Notes: generated by a model not told the origin, from the letters alone. A DNA stretch of 64,000 nt from Methylovulum miyakonense HT12 (GCF_000384075.1 NZ_KB913025.1:2239251-2303250), one strand, 5' to 3'. Numbered from the stretch's first letter, positions 36,525 to 46,158 are shown. Numbers and translations: made by a program.

Positions 36525-38507
36525 CTAGAAATCTCCTGCACCCCGTGCGAAAACTAGGATGCTGTTTGCCGGTAACGTGACCTGTGCGGATGTGGGCAAG
36601 CCGTCCCACTCCGGCCCGTTAGCGGTGATCCCGCCAGGATTCCCCTGGGCGTTCGGATTGAACCACTCGTCATAGATGTCGCTGTTGAAAACCTCGTTCC
36701 AATGTCCGCCGATGGGGAAGCCGATGCGGTAACTATGATTGTAAAAGGTGCCCTCGTTAAGGCTTACCACGACCACCACGTCGCGACCAATATTGGGAAC
36801 CCAGCGATGAAAAGCGATCACGCGATTGCCGTTATGGACGTGGAAGACGTTCAGGCCTTCTCCACGAAGGGCCGGATATTTACGGCGTAGCCACATCAGA
36901 TCACGCGTAAAACGATGCTGGTCTGACATGGCCTTGTCCTTGCCTTCCAATCCTTCCCACCAAATCAGCAATTCAGGACGACCCAGCCAATCCGTCCAAT
37001 ATTTATCTTCGAGAAACTCCTGTCCCATAAATATCATTGGCACACCCGGAGCTGTAAGTAGCAGCCCGGTCGCAACCTTAGCGCGGCTGCGGGCATACCA
37101 AGAGCGTGGGTTAGTTGGGTCAGCGAGGCTGGCAATGCGCGGCTGCCGGTCTCTTCCCGTGTGATTGTAGTCAAGCAGGTCATGGTTTTCGATGCATTGA
37201 AAGACAGTCCAGCGCCCTGGGTTTTTATAGGTCAAGTAAAAGGCGTCGCGCAACTTTTCGAGGCTGACATGTGCCTGGCGCCCCCCAGTAGTCTCCGCGA
37301 TTATCTCACGCAAGGTATCGCGCAAAGTATCGCTATAGCCAATATCGAAACCCATCCCATAAGGAGGCGCCGCCACTCCCTTCCAGCGTTCGCCACCCCA
37401 GTATTCAGCGATCTGCACCGCGCTTGGCTTCATGAAGCGCAACGTGTTCGTCAAATCTTGGGCGAAATACCAGCCACCACTCTCCGCAATCACCGTGACC
37501 TGATCGTAGCGTAAACCGTCCACGTGATACTCCTCAAGTAACGCTTTTCCGTTGTCAATCAAAAACTGCCGCACCTCTTTTTTCCAAAAGGCAAAGACAC
37601 GTCCACCTGCGTGGTCTTGATCGGTAAAATACAGGCTGTTGTTATCGCTCGTATAGGGCTGCCGATCAAAAAATTTGATGCTCTGATCGTCAAACCCGCC
37701 GCCAGCATGGTTATACACCACGTCAGTAATTACAGCGATCCCGTAAAGATGGCAGAGGTCGATAAACACTTTAAATTGATTAATCTGTCCTTTGATTTGA
37801 TTTGCCGTCAACGCAGCAAATCCCTTGGCCGTCAGCAGTCGGTTTACTCGTGCCAAGTACGGTGCAAGGTCTTTCTCCCGGACTGAGTAATCCATTTCCG
37901 GTGAAAACAGGTCAGTGCCATTGTAGCCTAGGCTATTTTCACCTTGAAACTCTTGAAATGGTAATGGCATCACCGCGTTCACCCCCAAATCCGCAAAGTA
38001 TTCGATTCGGTCAACCACATCCAGTATTTTGCACTCACGGTGGCTCCGTATGTCCTTGCCAGTGTCGTCCTTGGCATAAAAAACCCCGATGTGAAATTGG
38101 TAGACGATCAGGTCACTAAAGTCTGGCGCACGGAATCCCGAATCGTGCCACCCATAAGCCGCAGGATCGCACACAATACAGTCGCAATCGGGATAGCCAT
38201 CCATTTCTAATTCGCGGGCATAAGGGTCGCGCTTAAAGCCTTCGCTCCCAGTTCCAACCACATAAAAACGGTACAGATCCCCATCCTTAACGCCCGAAAC
38301 GAATCCCCCCCAATATCCATTGTCATCTTTTACAAGCAGGTCACTGGGGTTTTTTACAAAAGTAGCAGCTGGATTTTGTGGCGGTTGATTGATAACAACA
38401 TAAACTTCCAGTGCTGAAGGAGCCCAAGTGCGGAACGTGGCGCCTCCTGACACAAGGTTCACCCCAAGCGGGGTGTTGGAATTGACGTAGAGTTGTGATG
38501 TTGGCAT
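36525..38507 (-). CDS. GH13-family alpha-glucan enzyme (branching-enzyme/amylase-like)
   Basis: From the ATG at 38507 (AGGTG 8 nt upstream) the protein has 660 residues; a TTG at 38549 is a less likely start. An N-terminal CBM48-like domain (TFRTWAPSALEVYVVI) precedes a GH13 barrel with all four conserved regions: DVVYNHA, the nucleophile region VDGLRYDQV, the acid/base region QIAEYWGG and ENHDLLD. A C-terminal all-beta domain ends the protein. The catalytic Asp, Glu and Asp are all present, so it should act on alpha-1,4-glucans such as glycogen. Whether it branches, debranches or hydrolyses cannot be told. There is no signal peptide. It stands alone in the accessory region, away from glycogen genes. 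Confidence 0.85.
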   Translation of the reverse strand: MPTSQLYVNSNTPLGVNLVSGGATFRTWAPSALEVYVVINQPPQNPAATFVKNPSDLLVKDDNGYWGGFVSGVKDGDLYRFYVVGTGSEGFKRDPYARELEMDGYPDCDCIVCDPAAYGWHDSGFRAPDFSDLIVYQFHIGVFYAKDDTGKDIRSHRECKILDVVDRIEYFADLGVNAVMPLPFQEFQGENSLGYNGTDLFSPEMDYSVREKDLAPYLARVNRLLTAKGFAALTANQIKGQINQFKVFIDLCHLYGIAVITDVVYNHAGGGFDDQSIKFFDRQPYTSDNNSLYFTDQDHAGGRVFAFWKKEVRQFLIDNGKALLEEYHVDGLRYDQVTVIAESGGWYFAQDLTNTLRFMKPSAVQIAEYWGGERWKGVAAPPYGMGFDIGYSDTLRDTLREIIAETTGGRQAHVSLEKLRDAFYLTYKNPGRWTVFQCIENHDLLDYNHTGRDRQPRIASLADPTNPRSWYARSRAKVATGLLLTAPGVPMIFMGQEFLEDKYWTDWLGRPELLIWWEGLEGKDKAMSDQHRFTRDLMWLRRKYPALRGEGLNVFHVHNGNRVIAFHRWVPNIGRDVVVVVSLNEGTFYNHSYRIGFPIGGHWNEVFNSDIYDEWFNPNAQGNPGGITANGPEWDGLPTSAQVTLPANSILVFARGAGDF

Positions 38508-38944
38508 GGCTGCACCTATATGGCCTTTAGTTAAAGGGATTACTGACAATAGTTTGTCTATCGATAAGGTGTATCCGGCAACGATCCCTTTTCCAGATTT
38601 GCTGCCACAAATACGGGTCGGCCAATATGATTTTTATCCCTATTTTTCTTCCTTGGGGATAAATTATAGAAGTTGAGAATGGACTGATAATACTATTCGC
38701 GAATGGCGGGAGCAGGCCGATGCCAAGCATTAAAAACCTTATCCCATAAAGCCATTTTTCGGTAGAAAAAGCTATTTTCAAAATTATTGCCCGACCAGTT
38801 TTCAGTCTAGCAATTCAAAATTTCCCTCGCTATGAACTATTACCATTTTCGATAAAATAATCGAAAATTATTTTCAAAACCCAACCAATCACCTTAGCTT
38901 GCCCTTGGGTTGTAAAACAGCGTGGCTTTAGGTGGATAAAATTT
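38508..38944. other. Gene-free stretch between GH13 gene and IS5
   Basis: About 440 bp without a supported gene. An 84-codon minus-strand frame (38527-38781) overlaps the GH13 upstream region and lacks family features. The stretch is AT-rich and may hold the GH13 promoter. Confidence 0.45.
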
Positions 38945-40161
38945 AAGGAATAGCTGAACAAATCGCCAATTCCCAGATTGACCGATGGTTTTCACCTTTT
39001 TTAAAATCCGTATGCCATTTGACGTGCCGATTTAAACAGCTTCACGGTTTCCAGCCCACTTTGGGCGGATTTGCCCCTAGGCGGCGACCAATGGCCTCCT
39101 GAGCAGGTACAGGTTGGCTAGGCCGACCAGCAGGTTGACCTGCGAGGCGTTCTTCGCCAAGCCCCGGTAGCGGGTCTTGCGGAAGCCGAACTGGCACTTG
39201 ATGATGCGGAAAATATGCTCGACCCGCGCCCGCACCGCCGATTGATGTACACCAGCGGTCATAATTTTGCCCAGTACGCTCGACCCGCGCCCGCACCGCC
39301 GATTGCTTGCGGTTGCGCTTTTTCTGTTTCGATGACAAGCTCTTGTTCGGCTTGCGCTTGTCGTTGACGCACCAGCGGACACCTAAGTGGCGGGCGCCGC
39401 GCTTGTATTCGTCGCTGTTGTAGCCGGCATCGCCGAACACCGCTTGGTCGTCTTCGCGCAGCAGGTTGGGCAACTCGCTGATGTCGGCGGTGTTGGCCGA
39501 GGTCACGGTGACGCTGTGCACCGCGCCGGAGTTGACGTCTGCGCCGATGTGGATTTTCATCCCAAAATACCACTGCTTGCCCTTTTGGGTGGAGTGCATG
39601 TCGGGGTCACGGGCTTTGTCCTTGTTCTTGGTGGAACTGGGGGCATGGATGAGGGTCGCGTCCACCATCGTGCCTTTGGACACCAGCAGGCCGTTGGCCT
39701 TGAGGTGGTTGTTGATGGTTTCCAGCAGCACGGCGGTGAGCTTGTTTTCTTCAAGGAAATGCCGAAAGTTCAGGATGGTGGTCTCGTCCGGCAAGGCATC
39801 AGTGGCACCGGCAAAGCCCGCGAAGCGGCGCACGCTCTCGATTTCGTAGAGCGCGTCCTCCATTTGGCGGTCGGAGAAGCTGAACCATTGCTGCATGCAA
39901 TGGATGCGCAGCATCGCCAGCAGGGGCATCGGCTGGCGGCCACGGCGGCCTGACGTGGGGTAATGCGGGGCCAACTGTTCCAGCAGCAACGCCCATGGCA
40001 CGGCCTTTTCCATCTCCGCGAGGAACAGCTCCCGGCGGGTCTGGCGTTTTTTGTGGTCGTAGTCGAGGTCGGCGAAACTGGTCTGGCGCATGGGCGGCTA
40101 TCTGTCAGGAGGAGGGATGGCGCTATTATCTCATTTTAGGGGATTTGTTCAGCGTTTCCTT
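38945..40161 (-). mobile_element. IS5-family element, transposase broken
   Basis: Terminal inverted repeats at 38945-38967 and 40139-40161 match at 20 of 23 positions (inner word GATTTGTTCAGC) and bound 1217 bp. The single minus-strand transposase gene fills the interior but is frame-disrupted. The IS body is visibly more GC-rich than the surrounding DNA. Confidence 0.82.
39042..40091 (-). pseudogene. IS5-family transposase disrupted by a 61-bp insertion
   Basis: The N-terminal three quarters is a normal IS5-type DDE transposase: DUF772 region (MPLLAMLRIHCMQQWF), first Asp in GTMVDATLIHAPSS, second in AVFGDAGYNS. At about 39219-39305 a 27-nt segment occurs twice, 61 nt apart, which shifts the frame. 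The listed frame then turns to nonsense, while the correct C-terminus ([20 protein letters not shown] and [14 protein letters not shown]) continues in the frame of 39077-39382. The gene is therefore inactive unless rescued by slippage. Confidence 0.88.
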
Positions 40162-40414
40162 AACTGCCGATTAACAGTTCAGTTATCAATAAAATGAGAA
40201 AAACAAACGTAAGGAGCGTTTGTATTACAGAGTGGAATCCGCTGAGGATTGCCTGTTATAAGTTTTAATCAAAATTCGCGTCCCAGAGCATATGAAAGAT
40301 CACATTATCGTGATTTTGTCAATGAATGTTATTTCTTTCAAAAGCGTTCATTTCTATCGAAAATTAAAGGTTGTAAATTTTACCTCCAGTAATTAATCAA
40401 CGGAGTAAAACATT

Positions 40415-40552
40415 ATGAACCATTCAATCCATCAACCAGCAGTAACTAAAACAAAAATCTTTGATGCAATAAACTACAACAATAATCACGTTGCTGAGCA
40501 ATATGTATTTGGCGTAGTTAATACCCTGCCATTTAATTGGAGTTATAAATAA
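40415..40552 (+). pseudogene. Small gene truncated by the IS256 element
   Basis: After a GGAG ribosome binding site, an ATG opens a 45-codon frame (MNHSIHQPAVTKTKIFDAIN...). Its stop codon is made by the first bases of the IS inverted repeat at 40551, so the original gene was cut here. On the far side of the IS (from about 41975) a short frame reading TISHLIAQYLQLIAPQNG could be its end, but this cannot be proven. No family is recognised. Confidence 0.45.
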
Positions 40553-41974
40553 ATCTGGTGTACATCCCGACTTGAAAAAAGGTGGCGCCCTCTGCTGAAA
40601 TGAGATTATCAAGATCGAATAACAGCAAAATGAGAGACGCCATGAACCAAGATAGTACAAAAGAGTGGGATAGCGCCACTCCAATTAGCGATCCCTTGAC
40701 GGCTTTGTTGAAATCCGGCACCAAGGCCTTGATCCACCAGGCCGTTGAGGCGGAATTACAGGCTTTTCTGGGCGAATACGCCAAGGTCACCGATCTACGG
40801 GGGCGGCAAACCGTCGTACGCAATGGCTATTTTCCGGAGCGGGAAATCGTCACTGGCGTGGGTAGCGTGACGGTCAAAATCCCCAAGGTTCGGGACCGTT
40901 CCGGCGGCGGGGTCAAGTTCAACTCGTCGCTGGTGCCGCCGTATGTCCGTAAAGCCAAACGGGTGGAAGCCGCCTTGCCCTGGCTGTATTTGCGCGGCAT
41001 TTCAACAGGCGACATGCAGCCGGCCTTATCAGTCCTATTGGGTGACGATGCCAAAGGCTTGTCGCCCGCCGTGGTCAGCCGCCTTTATGCCCTGTGGGTA
41101 TGAAAGTCCAATGGGCCGAGGATTATCTGGCCTGGAACCGGCGGGATTTATCGAAGGAGCACTATGTGTATGTCTGGGCCGACGGTATTTATTCGACCCT
41201 GCGTGGCGAGGATGACCGGCTGTACCCTAAAGGGCATAAAATGCCTATTGGTCATCATTGGCGTCAACGGACAGGGTGAAAAGCGCTTGCTGGCCTTATC
41301 GGATGGTTATCGGGAATCGAAAGCCTCTTGGTTGGGTGTCTTGCAGGAGTTGCAAGCCCGTGGCTTACAGGACGCGCCGAAACTGGCCACCGGCGATGGG
41401 GCATTGGGATTCTGGGCAGCCTTGAATGAAGCTTGGCCAACCACGCAACACCAGCGCTGCTGGGTGCATAAAACAGCGAATGTGCTGGCGGCGCTGCCGG
41501 ATTCGATCCAAGGCAAGGCCAAGGCGGGGCTGAAAGAAATTTGGATGGCGGAAACCAAAGCCCAGGCCAATAAAGCCTTCGACACGTTCTTGCGTGGCTT
41601 CGGAGCCAAATACCCCAAGGCGGTGGGCGTGTTGGAAAAAGACCGTGGATCACTGCTGGCCTTTTACGGCTTTCCTGCCGAGCACTGGATACACATCCGT
41701 ACGACGGAGCCGATTGAATCGACCTTTGCCACGATCCGGCATCGGACAACCCGCACCAAGAATTGTGCGTCAAGGAATACGTTATTGGGCTTGGTATTTC
41801 AGCTGACGCTGGCCGCCGAAAAGGGATGGCGCCGGATAGGCGGGTTCAAGCGCTTGCCAGAAGTGATAGACGGGGTGTGTTTTCAGGATGGCATTGCCGT
41901 CGTCACGGAGTCGGAAAAAACAGAAGAAACACAGCGGATGGCCGCCTGATTCAAATCACCCATACACCAGATTT
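40551..41974 (+). mobile_element. IS256-family element, transposase broken
   Basis: Short inverted repeats AAATCTGGTGTA (40551-40562) and TACACCAGATTT (41963-41974) bound 1424 bp containing a mutator-type transposase gene. No clear target duplication is seen, consistent with later rearrangement. Confidence 0.8.
40642..41949 (+). pseudogene. IS256/mutator transposase with two frame breaks
   Basis: The N-terminal part runs to about 41100 (HQAVEAELQAFLGEYAKV, VTVKIPKVRDRSGG, then LYALW). Next comes a segment in another frame (QWAEDYLAWNRRDLSKEHYVYVWADGIY, to about 41220). The rest returns to the first frame (VIIGVNGQGEKRLLALSDGYRESKASW, HQRCWVHKTANVL, TEPIESTFATIRHRT). Joined, they give a normal-length IS256-type DDE transposase. 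The breaks look like a 5-nt insertion near 41098 and an insertion of about 22 nt near 41225-41250, which together restore the frame. As read, it is inactive. Confidence 0.85.
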
Positions 41975-42071
41975 GACTATTTCTCATTTAATTGCACAGT
42001 ATCTACAACTCATTGCTCCGCAAAATGGCTAACTAAAAGTGAGCTATTCGATTTGGGGTTAGTTCAATCTG

Positions 42072-42279
42072 ATGTTCCGAAAAGAAAACTTTGCCCCTAT
42101 CTTGGGCAATCTACCCCGTATAGGCAGTTGTGATACTGCTTCGTTAATCTTTGCTCGAACCCCATCAACAGCATATTTCTCCAATAATGACGATTTACCA
42201 GATGGCAACGGTCATATTTTAACGATTGCCCCTACGCGGGCAGGCAAGGGATCTGGCCAAATAATACCTAACCTTTTAA
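42072..42279 (+). pseudogene. N-terminal fragment of VirD4/TraG-type coupling protein
   Basis: From the ATG at 42072 the frame reads MFRKENFAPILGNLPRIG and reaches HILTIAPTRAGKGSGQIIPN, the Walker A region of type IV coupling proteins (usually APTRSGKGVGxVIPNLL). About 69 residues in, the sequence switches abruptly into IS30 transposase, so the remaining several hundred residues are lost. It is the only trace of a conjugation gene in the window and points to a former integrative conjugative element or plasmid segment. Confidence 0.7.
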
Positions 42280-42643
42280 GTTGGATATTCTGCTCAAGCC
42301 TTATCTGGACAAGGCGTTGACGATCACCGCCGACAACGGCAAGGAGTTCGCCGGACATGAAACCATCAAGGAACATCTCAATGCGGAGGTGTATTTTGCT
42401 CATCCCTACCATTCGTGGGAGCGCGGCCTGAACGAAAACACCAACGGTTTGATCCGGCAGTACTTTACCAAGGGCAGCAGTTTCGGGAACATCACGGACG
42501 AGGACGTTGAAGCGGTCATGCACAAGCTGAATCACCGTCCACGCAAAACGCTCAATTACCAAACACCCCATGCCGTGTTTTTTGCTGAAGCAGGGCAAGA
42601 GGCCGCATGATACCTAGGATTGCACTTCGGAGTTGAATCCACG
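42280..42643 (+). mobile_element. IS30-family 3' fragment
   Basis: The last 109 codons of an IS30 transposase (42281-42610: ITADNGKEFAGHETIKEHLN, YFAHPYHSWERGLNENTN, the final DDE residues) are followed by the IS right end (42615-42643). The N-terminal two thirds and the left inverted repeat are missing. The fragment is fused directly to the coupling-protein remnant. Confidence 0.85.
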
Positions 42644-43090
42644 TTTCGTTTAAATTTCTAACAAAATCGTGATAATTTTTGGGCTAGAATTTTTAAGAGA
42701 TTGAACATAAAGAAATATATCTTCACTGAATTAGCACAATTTTGTTTCGATTGACGGACGTCGAGTTCGGCATCAGCGTGCTGGAGGTGCACGGCCAGAA
42801 CCCGCTGCCTTGACCAGCGCAGCAAAGGACGCAAACGCTTGACCCGTGAACGGGAACACTTACGCCTGCGCCAGCAAAAACTCGCAGTCTAACTTTTTTA
42901 CGGTTTTTACCTGAAAAATACACGCAATGTCCGCCCAAAACCCTACCCGTTTGCCAAAACGTACTTTTACCCTCTTTCTACCACTGGTCAGCTTTATTCC
43001 GTTTAAGTCGGGCTAGGCTTTTCGCCCAATTTTGTATGTTTTTGGTTTTCTCAGTCGGACACTAACTACGAATGGTTTCCGCTTGATGCT
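42644..43090. other. Gene-free stretch with a GC-rich foreign patch
   Basis: Most of this stretch is AT-rich, but about 42748-42892 is sharply GC-rich and reads like fragments of coding DNA: TDVEFGISVLEVHGQNPLP then a stop, and in another frame SKGRKRLTREREHLRLRQQ then a stop. These are probably ends of decayed genes. I cannot name them. Confidence 0.45.
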
Positions 43091-43119
43091 TAGGATTGCA
43101 CTTCGGAGTTGAATCCACG
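43091..43119. repeat. Solitary IS30 end
   Basis: This 29-nt sequence is identical to the IS30 right end at 42615-42643 (starts TAGGATTGCACTTCGGAG). No transposase sequence is next to it, so it is an orphan terminus left by deletion or a one-ended event. Confidence 0.75.
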
Positions 43120-43312
43120 AAATATAATTGTGCTAATGTGATAGTCGGACTAACTAATTGTTATAATTGATAAATTATAGAGCTATTTTTTCAAAGCTAA
43201 CGAGGCGAATTTTGGGAAGGGTGCCTTGAAAATAAGGAAGTGAACTCGGTTTTATGAGCTGCTTTGAAGAACCTTTTTTCCTAAAATCGGCCCTAGGAGT
43301 CTATCGAACTTA

Positions 43313-44153
43313 GAAGCTGTCTGGCAAAAAAATAAATGTTAAAGTCAAGCATTTTTTGGGGTATGAAAAATGGGCTATCCAAGCGATTTGACCGATAAAG
43401 AATGGGGGCTGATAAAACACTACTTTGAACCAGAAGACCTGCGTGGGAATGCCTGCAAGCATGACCGTAAACAGGTTGTCGACGCGATATTCTATTGGGC
43501 GAAATCCGGCGTGCAATGGCGGATGCTGCCCAACGACTTCCCGCCTTGGAAGACGGTGTACGACCATTACAGCCGCTGGAACAAGGGCGGCGTCTGGGAG
43601 GCGATGCTGAAAAGCCTGAACGGGCGATGCCGTAAGGAGGCCGGGCGGAACCCCGGGCCGAGCTACGGCATCATCGATTCGCAAAGCGCAAAGACCCAGT
43701 ACAACAGCGAAGAGCGGGGGATTGACGGCAACAAGAAGGTCAAAGGCCGCAAGCGGCATATCGTCGTCGACATCCTGGGCAACCTGCTGCATGTCGGAGT
43801 CCATGCCGCCAACATCCACGACACGGTGGCGGCGGGCGAGGTGATGCGCCGTGCGAAGGAGATGTACCCCGGCATCGGAAACTTTTCCGGCGATGCGGGC
43901 TACCGTGGCACGGCGGTCAAGTACGCCGACGGGGAACTGGGTGTCACCCTGCACATCTCGGAAAAGATCAAGGACGGCTTCGCCGTCCTGCCGAAACGCT
44001 GGGTGGTCGAACGCACCTTCGCGTGGCTAGGCGGATTCCGCCGTCTGGCCAAGGATTTTGAGGTGCTGGCCGCTTCCGCCGAAAATGTTGTCCGCATCGC
44101 CATGGTCAAAATAACGCTTGCAAAATGTGTTTAAACTTTTGCCAGACAGCTTC
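43313..44153 (+). mobile_element. Complete IS5-family element with TTA target duplication
   Basis: Perfect 17-nt inverted repeats (GAAGCTGTCTGGCAAAA at 43313-43329 and its complement at 44137-44153) bound 841 bp. TTA directly precedes and follows the element, the expected 3-bp duplication. With an intact transposase gene this is the best-preserved IS of the scrapyard region. Confidence 0.92.
43370..44134 (+). CDS. IS5-family transposase (intact)
   Basis: This 254-residue DDE transposase has the family N-terminus (YPSDLTDKEWGLIKHYFEP), the DUF4096-like region with WAKSGVQWRMLPNDFPPWKTVY, the first catalytic Asp in GIIDSQSAKT, the second in FSGDAGYRG and the Glu in RWVVERTFAWLGGFRRL. No frame break is seen and both ends of the element are intact, so it may still move. 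Confidence 0.93.
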   Translation: MGYPSDLTDKEWGLIKHYFEPEDLRGNACKHDRKQVVDAIFYWAKSGVQWRMLPNDFPPWKTVYDHYSRWNKGGVWEAMLKSLNGRCRKEAGRNPGPSYGIIDSQSAKTQYNSEERGIDGNKKVKGRKRHIVVDILGNLLHVGVHAANIHDTVAAGEVMRRAKEMYPGIGNFSGDAGYRGTAVKYADGELGVTLHISEKIKDGFAVLPKRWVVERTFAWLGGFRRLAKDFEVLAASAENVVRIAMVKITLAKCV

Positions 44154-44619
44154 TTAAATATTCAGTGATTTTATCGTCGCCATACTTAGCCAAAGCGGCT
44201 TTCAGTGTGACCGTCGAATCGGTTTGCCATGCGTTCGATGGAGTTTGGAATGCTCATTCGGCCTCAGCCAATCGGGTATTGCATCCTCAGGCGGCGTTCC
44301 GGCATTTGAAGGCCATTACCAGTTTTGTCAGGGGGTAAAACATGACTTGAGGGAGGCTGGGTGAGGTGTCGATAATGCCAAAAAATCCTTAGCGTACGAT
44401 TATTTCCGTTTCGTGAAGTTACCCTAAGTAGTCAATTAACCCACGAAAACAGGTCATATGACATAATTACTATGTGATTTAACACAGTTCAATTTGAATC
44501 AAAAACTGAAATATTCTGATGACTTTATAATAAAAATCTGATGCTTATGGTGAAGGATATTATTGGCCTTTAAATTGCTATATCGTTAAACGCCTTTAAC
44601 ACGTGTTTAAACGATTACT
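44154..44619. other. Stretch upstream of module A sigma gene, with gene debris
   Basis: No intact gene. The minus strand between about 44153 and 44260 reads NAWQTDSTVTLKAALAKYG, a coding-like fragment that ends at the IS5, and other short pieces extend to 44340. The 200 bp before 44620 are AT-rich and should contain the promoter of the sigma factor gene. I see no clear Fur box (GATAATGATAATCATTATC). Confidence 0.45.
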
Positions 44620-45132
44620 ATGTCAATGTTATCCCAGCAGCCTTTGCACGAGCTTTATCTTACATGTCAAAGCGAACTGGAAGCGGTGTTAATGGCTAGA
44701 GTCAAATGCCGTGAAACTGCCGCTGATTTGTGCCAAGAAGCCTTTATCCGTTTATGCCATCTTGATGACCTAGGCGGCATTGAAAATCTAAAAGCTTACT
44801 TGTTCAAAACCGCGTTGAATTTACTGTGTGACCACTACCGAAGCCAATCAGCTCGTCAGGCTGTGACTATTGATTGGCCGGCAGATGCCTTACTGGAGCC
44901 TGAAGATTTACGTTGCGCCCAGACAGTTGCGGTGGGGGAAGAAACCTTGGACAAATTGATTGCGGCTTTGGCAGAATTACCACCACAGTGCCAGCGTATC
45001 TTTTATCTGAACCGTTTTGAAGGGCTAAGACAGCGGGATATTGCCGAACGATTGAATCTTTCCATCCGTACCGTTGAAGACAATATCAAACGTGCATTAA
45101 TGCACATTGCAAAAACCTTGAATAATCCTTAA
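44620..45132 (+). CDS. ECF sigma factor, FecI type (module A)
   Basis: This 170-residue sigma factor should direct RNA polymerase to the receptor gene of its module. Region 2 (DLCQEAFIRLCHL and LKAYLFKTALNLLCDHYR) and region 4 (AALAELPPQCQRIFYLNRFEGLRQRDIAERLNLS) are complete. It is followed after 69 bp by its FecR partner and then by a receptor with an STN signalling domain, the standard FecIRA arrangement. No obvious ribosome binding site lies before the ATG; an ATG three codons downstream is possible. Confidence 0.93.
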   Translation: MSMLSQQPLHELYLTCQSELEAVLMARVKCRETAADLCQEAFIRLCHLDDLGGIENLKAYLFKTALNLLCDHYRSQSARQAVTIDWPADALLEPEDLRCAQTVAVGEETLDKLIAALAELPPQCQRIFYLNRFEGLRQRDIAERLNLSIRTVEDNIKRALMHIAKTLNNP

Positions 45133-45201
45133 GTCCGTATGTGGTTTAACGTGGTTATCTCGTCTAAGATAACAATCCCTGTCTGTTTATCTTAAAAAAC
45201 C

Positions 45202-46158
45202 ATGTCTACCGACGACTCGCATTTATCACAAGCTATTGAGTGGCTGACGCAATTGCAATCCGGTGAGTTTAGCCCTGCTCAACAACATCATTTGGACACT
45301 TGGCGTAAAGCTAATCCTGCCCATGAACAAGCGTGGCAGCAAGCGCAATTGGTATGGCAATGTTTGGAAGGTTTACGCGGTAGAAGCATTCCAGGTAAAG
45401 AGCCGCTATTGCCAGAATTCCACCAACGCCAAATCATTAAATCGGGCCGTTATCGGCTGTCCTTATTGGCAATCGCTTCTTGTGCCGTGTTGGCCGTCTT
45501 GATTCCGCTACACTATCCTCCGAGTTTGTGGCGGGCAGACTATATGACCAAGAAAGGCGAACAGCGCAGCCTGACCTTGGCAGATGGCTCCATTGTTACC
45601 TTGAATAGCAATTCAGCGGTGAGTATTCATTTTGATAATCAAGTGCGCCGTGTGGACGTGTTACAAGGCGAAGCGTTTTTTGCTGTTGTCAAAGCTAAGC
45701 AGCCGTTTGTGGTGAAAACCACAGATGGTGAAGTTCGTGCTGTCGGCACTGAGTTTGCTGTTCAGCTTCGCGAGTCAGACACGCAAGTAGAACTCGTAGA
45801 AGGGAAAGTCGAGCTTCAGGATGAAAGTCATCAACATTTCGCCCGTTTAACGGCCGGTCAATCCGCACAGATTGGCAATGGGCAAATCCAGATCGATAAA
45901 AGTAGGCAAACAGACAACTTCGCCCTGTGGCGCGAGGGTTATTTGCAATTTAATGGCTTGCCTCTGGAACAAGCGATCGCGGAAATCAACCGCTATCGAC
46001 CCGGACGGGTGGTGTTGTTAAATTCCAACTTGGCTAGGCAACGGGTCAGCGGCCTGTTCCGATTGGAGGCTTTAGACCAGGCCATTCTCGGCTTTAAGGC
46101 TGCTGTGCCACAATTGCAAAGCTTTAGTTTTACCTCGTATTGGGTAGTATTGCGTTGA
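45202..46158 (+). CDS. FecR-family anti-sigma/signal transducer (module A)
   Basis: This 318-residue inner-membrane protein holds the sigma factor until the receptor signals. It has an N-terminal DUF4880-type cytoplasmic domain (AIEWLTQLQSGEFSPAQ), one membrane helix (about residues 88-105), the periplasmic FecR domain (TLADGSIVTLNSNSAVSI and VLQGEAFFAVVK) and a C-terminal STN-like DUF4974 domain (LPLEQAIAEINRYRPGRVV). All parts are intact, so this module has lost signalling only at the receptor. Confidence 0.93.
   Translation: MSTDDSHLSQAIEWLTQLQSGEFSPAQQHHLDTWRKANPAHEQAWQQAQLVWQCLEGLRGRSIPGKEPLLPEFHQRQIIKSGRYRLSLLAIASCAVLAVLIPLHYPPSLWRADYMTKKGEQRSLTLADGSIVTLNSNSAVSIHFDNQVRRVDVLQGEAFFAVVKAKQPFVVKTTDGEVRAVGTEFAVQLRESDTQVELVEGKVELQDESHQHFARLTAGQSAQIGNGQIQIDKSRQTDNFALWREGYLQFNGLPLEQAIAEINRYRPGRVVLLNSNLARQRVSGLFRLEALDQAILGFKAAVPQLQSFSFTSYWVVLR

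Noticed and set aside
38527..38781. 84-codon minus-strand frame upstream of the GH13 gene
   Set aside because: It overlaps the GH13 start region, has no clear ribosome binding site and does not look like a known small protein, although it is somewhat hydrophobic.
39077..39382. Separate 101-residue gene overlapping the IS5 transposase
   Set aside because: It is the displaced C-terminus of the same transposase after the 61-bp insertion.
44400..44619. Fur box upstream of the module A sigma gene
   Set aside because: AT-rich words there do not approach the 19-bp Fur consensus; nothing convincing was seen before the other two sigma genes either.
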